From contig NZ_CP102099.1 of NCBI RefSeq assembly GCF_024582815.1, forward strand, positions 1,798,001 to 1,862,000: a DNA stretch of 64,000 nt, given 5' to 3'. The notes under the pieces were generated by a model. That model ran no database searches. It saw nothing but the letters and a program-made list of their open reading frames with translations, and was not told the DNA's origin. Positions 62,957 to 64,000 of this stretch are shown here, piece by piece (within the stretch, counting starts at the first letter, position 1; every line of letters begins with the position of its first letter). Source of the DNA: Acinetobacter colistiniresistens. GTDB lineage: Bacteria > Pseudomonadota > Gammaproteobacteria > Pseudomonadales > Moraxellaceae. A program made the translations under genes and the position numbers.

Positions 62957-64000
62957 ATGCAAAATAATAAATTCACACAGGTTTTAAGGCCGATTCTGCT
63001 GTCATCTATTATGGCTTCATCATTAGGCATTATGAATACAAGCTATGCGGCATCTGAGGGAAAATTGGATTTAAGCCTTTCCCCTCATTCACAAAACAAA
63101 GTTAAGCAATTATTGAATGATCCTAAGACTTGGCAGCAGATTCCAAAACAAGTCACGCTCTGTGTATTTTCTCCGAATGGTGAACATAGCGAAGCGTTTG
63201 AGCAAGCGACCAGTTATATTACCGAAATTCCAAGTATCGTTCGTGTCGCCAAACAATTTGGGGTCAATATGAACGTGACGCGCCCTTCGCATTTACAATT
63301 CAAATTAGATTTTGATTATCCAAAACTAAAAAAACAGGCATCGACCGTGGTTAATCTCAAGGTGTATACCAATGAGGCGGTGTTGACGGAGGATTTCCGT
63401 AGTAAGCGCTGTGATGGTGCAGGGATTAGCAACTTACGTGCAAAACAGTTTAATAAATTTGTTGGCAGTGTAGATGCCATTGGTGCCGTGCAGACTTATA
63501 AACAATTGAGTTCTGTGATTCAGGTTTTGGCCAACCCAAAATTTGATGACAAGATGATAAATAAAGATTATGAAGTGGTTGGGATTGTTCCTTTAGGGGC
63601 AGCTTATATTATGGTTACTGACCGTAATATCAATACTTTGGCCAAGGCTGCAGGCAAGAAGGTTGCAGTGTTCCAGTTTGATGAAACCCAAAAGAAATTA
63701 GTACAGAATGTGGGAGCACAACCTGTCTCTGTGGATTTGGTAAGTGTGGGGGGAAAATTTAATAATAAAGAGGTTGATATCATGGCAGGTCCAGCCATTT
63801 TGTTTGAACCACTTGAATTACAAAAAGGCATGACCGATAAATCAGGGAAAGCAGTTGGAGGAATTATCAAGTTTCCTGTGATACAAGTGACAGGGACATT
63901 GATTATGCAGCGCAATAAGTTTCCAGCAGGCATGGGATCAATTGCACGAGAAGTGATTTCAAAACAGTTGAATCCAGCTTTTGAGTTTGTTGACAAGATA
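62957..64000 (+). CDS. AdeT-like putative solute-binding protein (runs off the window)
   Basis: An open frame of 348 codons starts at ATG 62957 (AAGGATGGA lies 7 nt upstream) and has no stop before the window ends. It starts with a signal peptide (MQNNKFTQVLRPILLSSIM...TSYA|A). The mature part contains QVTLCVFSPNGEHSEAFEQA, RCDGAGISNLRAKQFNKFVGSVDAIGAVQTY, a hydrophobic VVGIVPLGAAYIMVTDRNIN segment and KVAVFQFDETQKKLV. It resembles the Acinetobacter AdeT1/AdeT2 proteins, now seen as putative periplasmic solute-binding proteins with a TRAP/DctP-like fold although first described as efflux components. The name is from memory of the family, and the ligand is unknown. Confidence 0.65.
   Translation, partial: MQNNKFTQVLRPILLSSIMASSLGIMNTSYAASEGKLDLSLSPHSQNKVKQLLNDPKTWQQIPKQVTLCVFSPNGEHSEAFEQATSYITEIPSIVRVAKQFGVNMNVTRPSHLQFKLDFDYPKLKKQASTVVNLKVYTNEAVLTEDFRSKRCDGAGISNLRAKQFNKFVGSVDAIGAVQTYKQLSSVIQVLANPKFDDKMINKDYEVVGIVPLGAAYIMVTDRNINTLAKAAGKKVAVFQFDETQKKLVQNVGAQPVSVDLVSVGGKFNNKEVDIMAGPAILFEPLELQKGMTDKSGKAVGGIIKFPVIQVTGTLIMQRNKFPAGMGSIAREVISKQLNPAFEFVDKI

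Overview
The window is a stretch of Acinetobacter chromosome. The genus call rests on the adjacent dat-ddc pair for 1,3-diaminopropane, a short Bap-like protein of BLP2 type, an AdeT-like solute-binding protein, a giant Ata/AtaA-type trimeric autotransporter followed by a TpgA-like gene, and low-GC sequence with AT-rich intergenic DNA. No tRNA, rRNA, CRISPR array or prophage was seen. Most of the window is ordinary core genome. The accessory parts are the lipid cluster at the left, the adhesin locus at 43-61 kb and an insertion sequence at 61.4-62.7 kb.

Layout. 1-5.7 kb: a divergent AraC-type regulator (cut by the window edge) faces an apparent operon of a three-part desaturase/oxidoreductase/ferredoxin fusion, a nitrilase-fold protein that has lost its catalytic cysteine, and a FATP-type acyl-CoA synthetase. 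5.8-10 kb: a SIMPL-domain protein and dat-ddc. 10-16.9 kb: a module that looks built to take up and degrade an amino acid by an Ehrlich-like route (Rieske oxygenase, aldehyde dehydrogenase, Lrp-type regulator, 2-keto-acid decarboxylase, APC permease). A shared ATGCAC-type motif links the promoters. 17-22.6 kb: pstSCAB behind four 11-bp PhoB-type repeats. 22.7-31 kb: SohB, the Bap-like protein, small envelope proteins, RsmD and PBP2. 31-42.8 kb: DUF445 protein, adk, nth with an orphan rsxB-like gene, gdhA, a frameshifted META-domain lipoprotein gene, an extradiol dioxygenase, rlmH, lon and 5-formyl-THF cyclo-ligase.

43-60.8 kb holds two copies of an adhesin/periplasmic-partner pair. In the left copy only the membrane-anchor end of the adhesin survives, next to an intact tpgA-like gene. 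In the right copy the adhesin is intact at 4,968 codons, about half of it made of near-identical tandem DNA repeats (873 bp; alternating 594/522 bp; 546-555 bp), again followed by a tpgA-like gene. Each pair has a stable hairpin between the two genes. Repeat number is expected to change by recombination and so to set the length of the surface fibre.

61-64 kb: a 66-codon gene, an IS256-family element with clear ends and an 8-bp target duplication but two single-base frameshifts in its transposase, and the start of an AdeT-like gene that leaves the window. Starts were moved from the longest possible frame to the best ATG with a ribosome-binding site where the sequence argued for it. All functional calls are from motif recognition by eye, with no database search.
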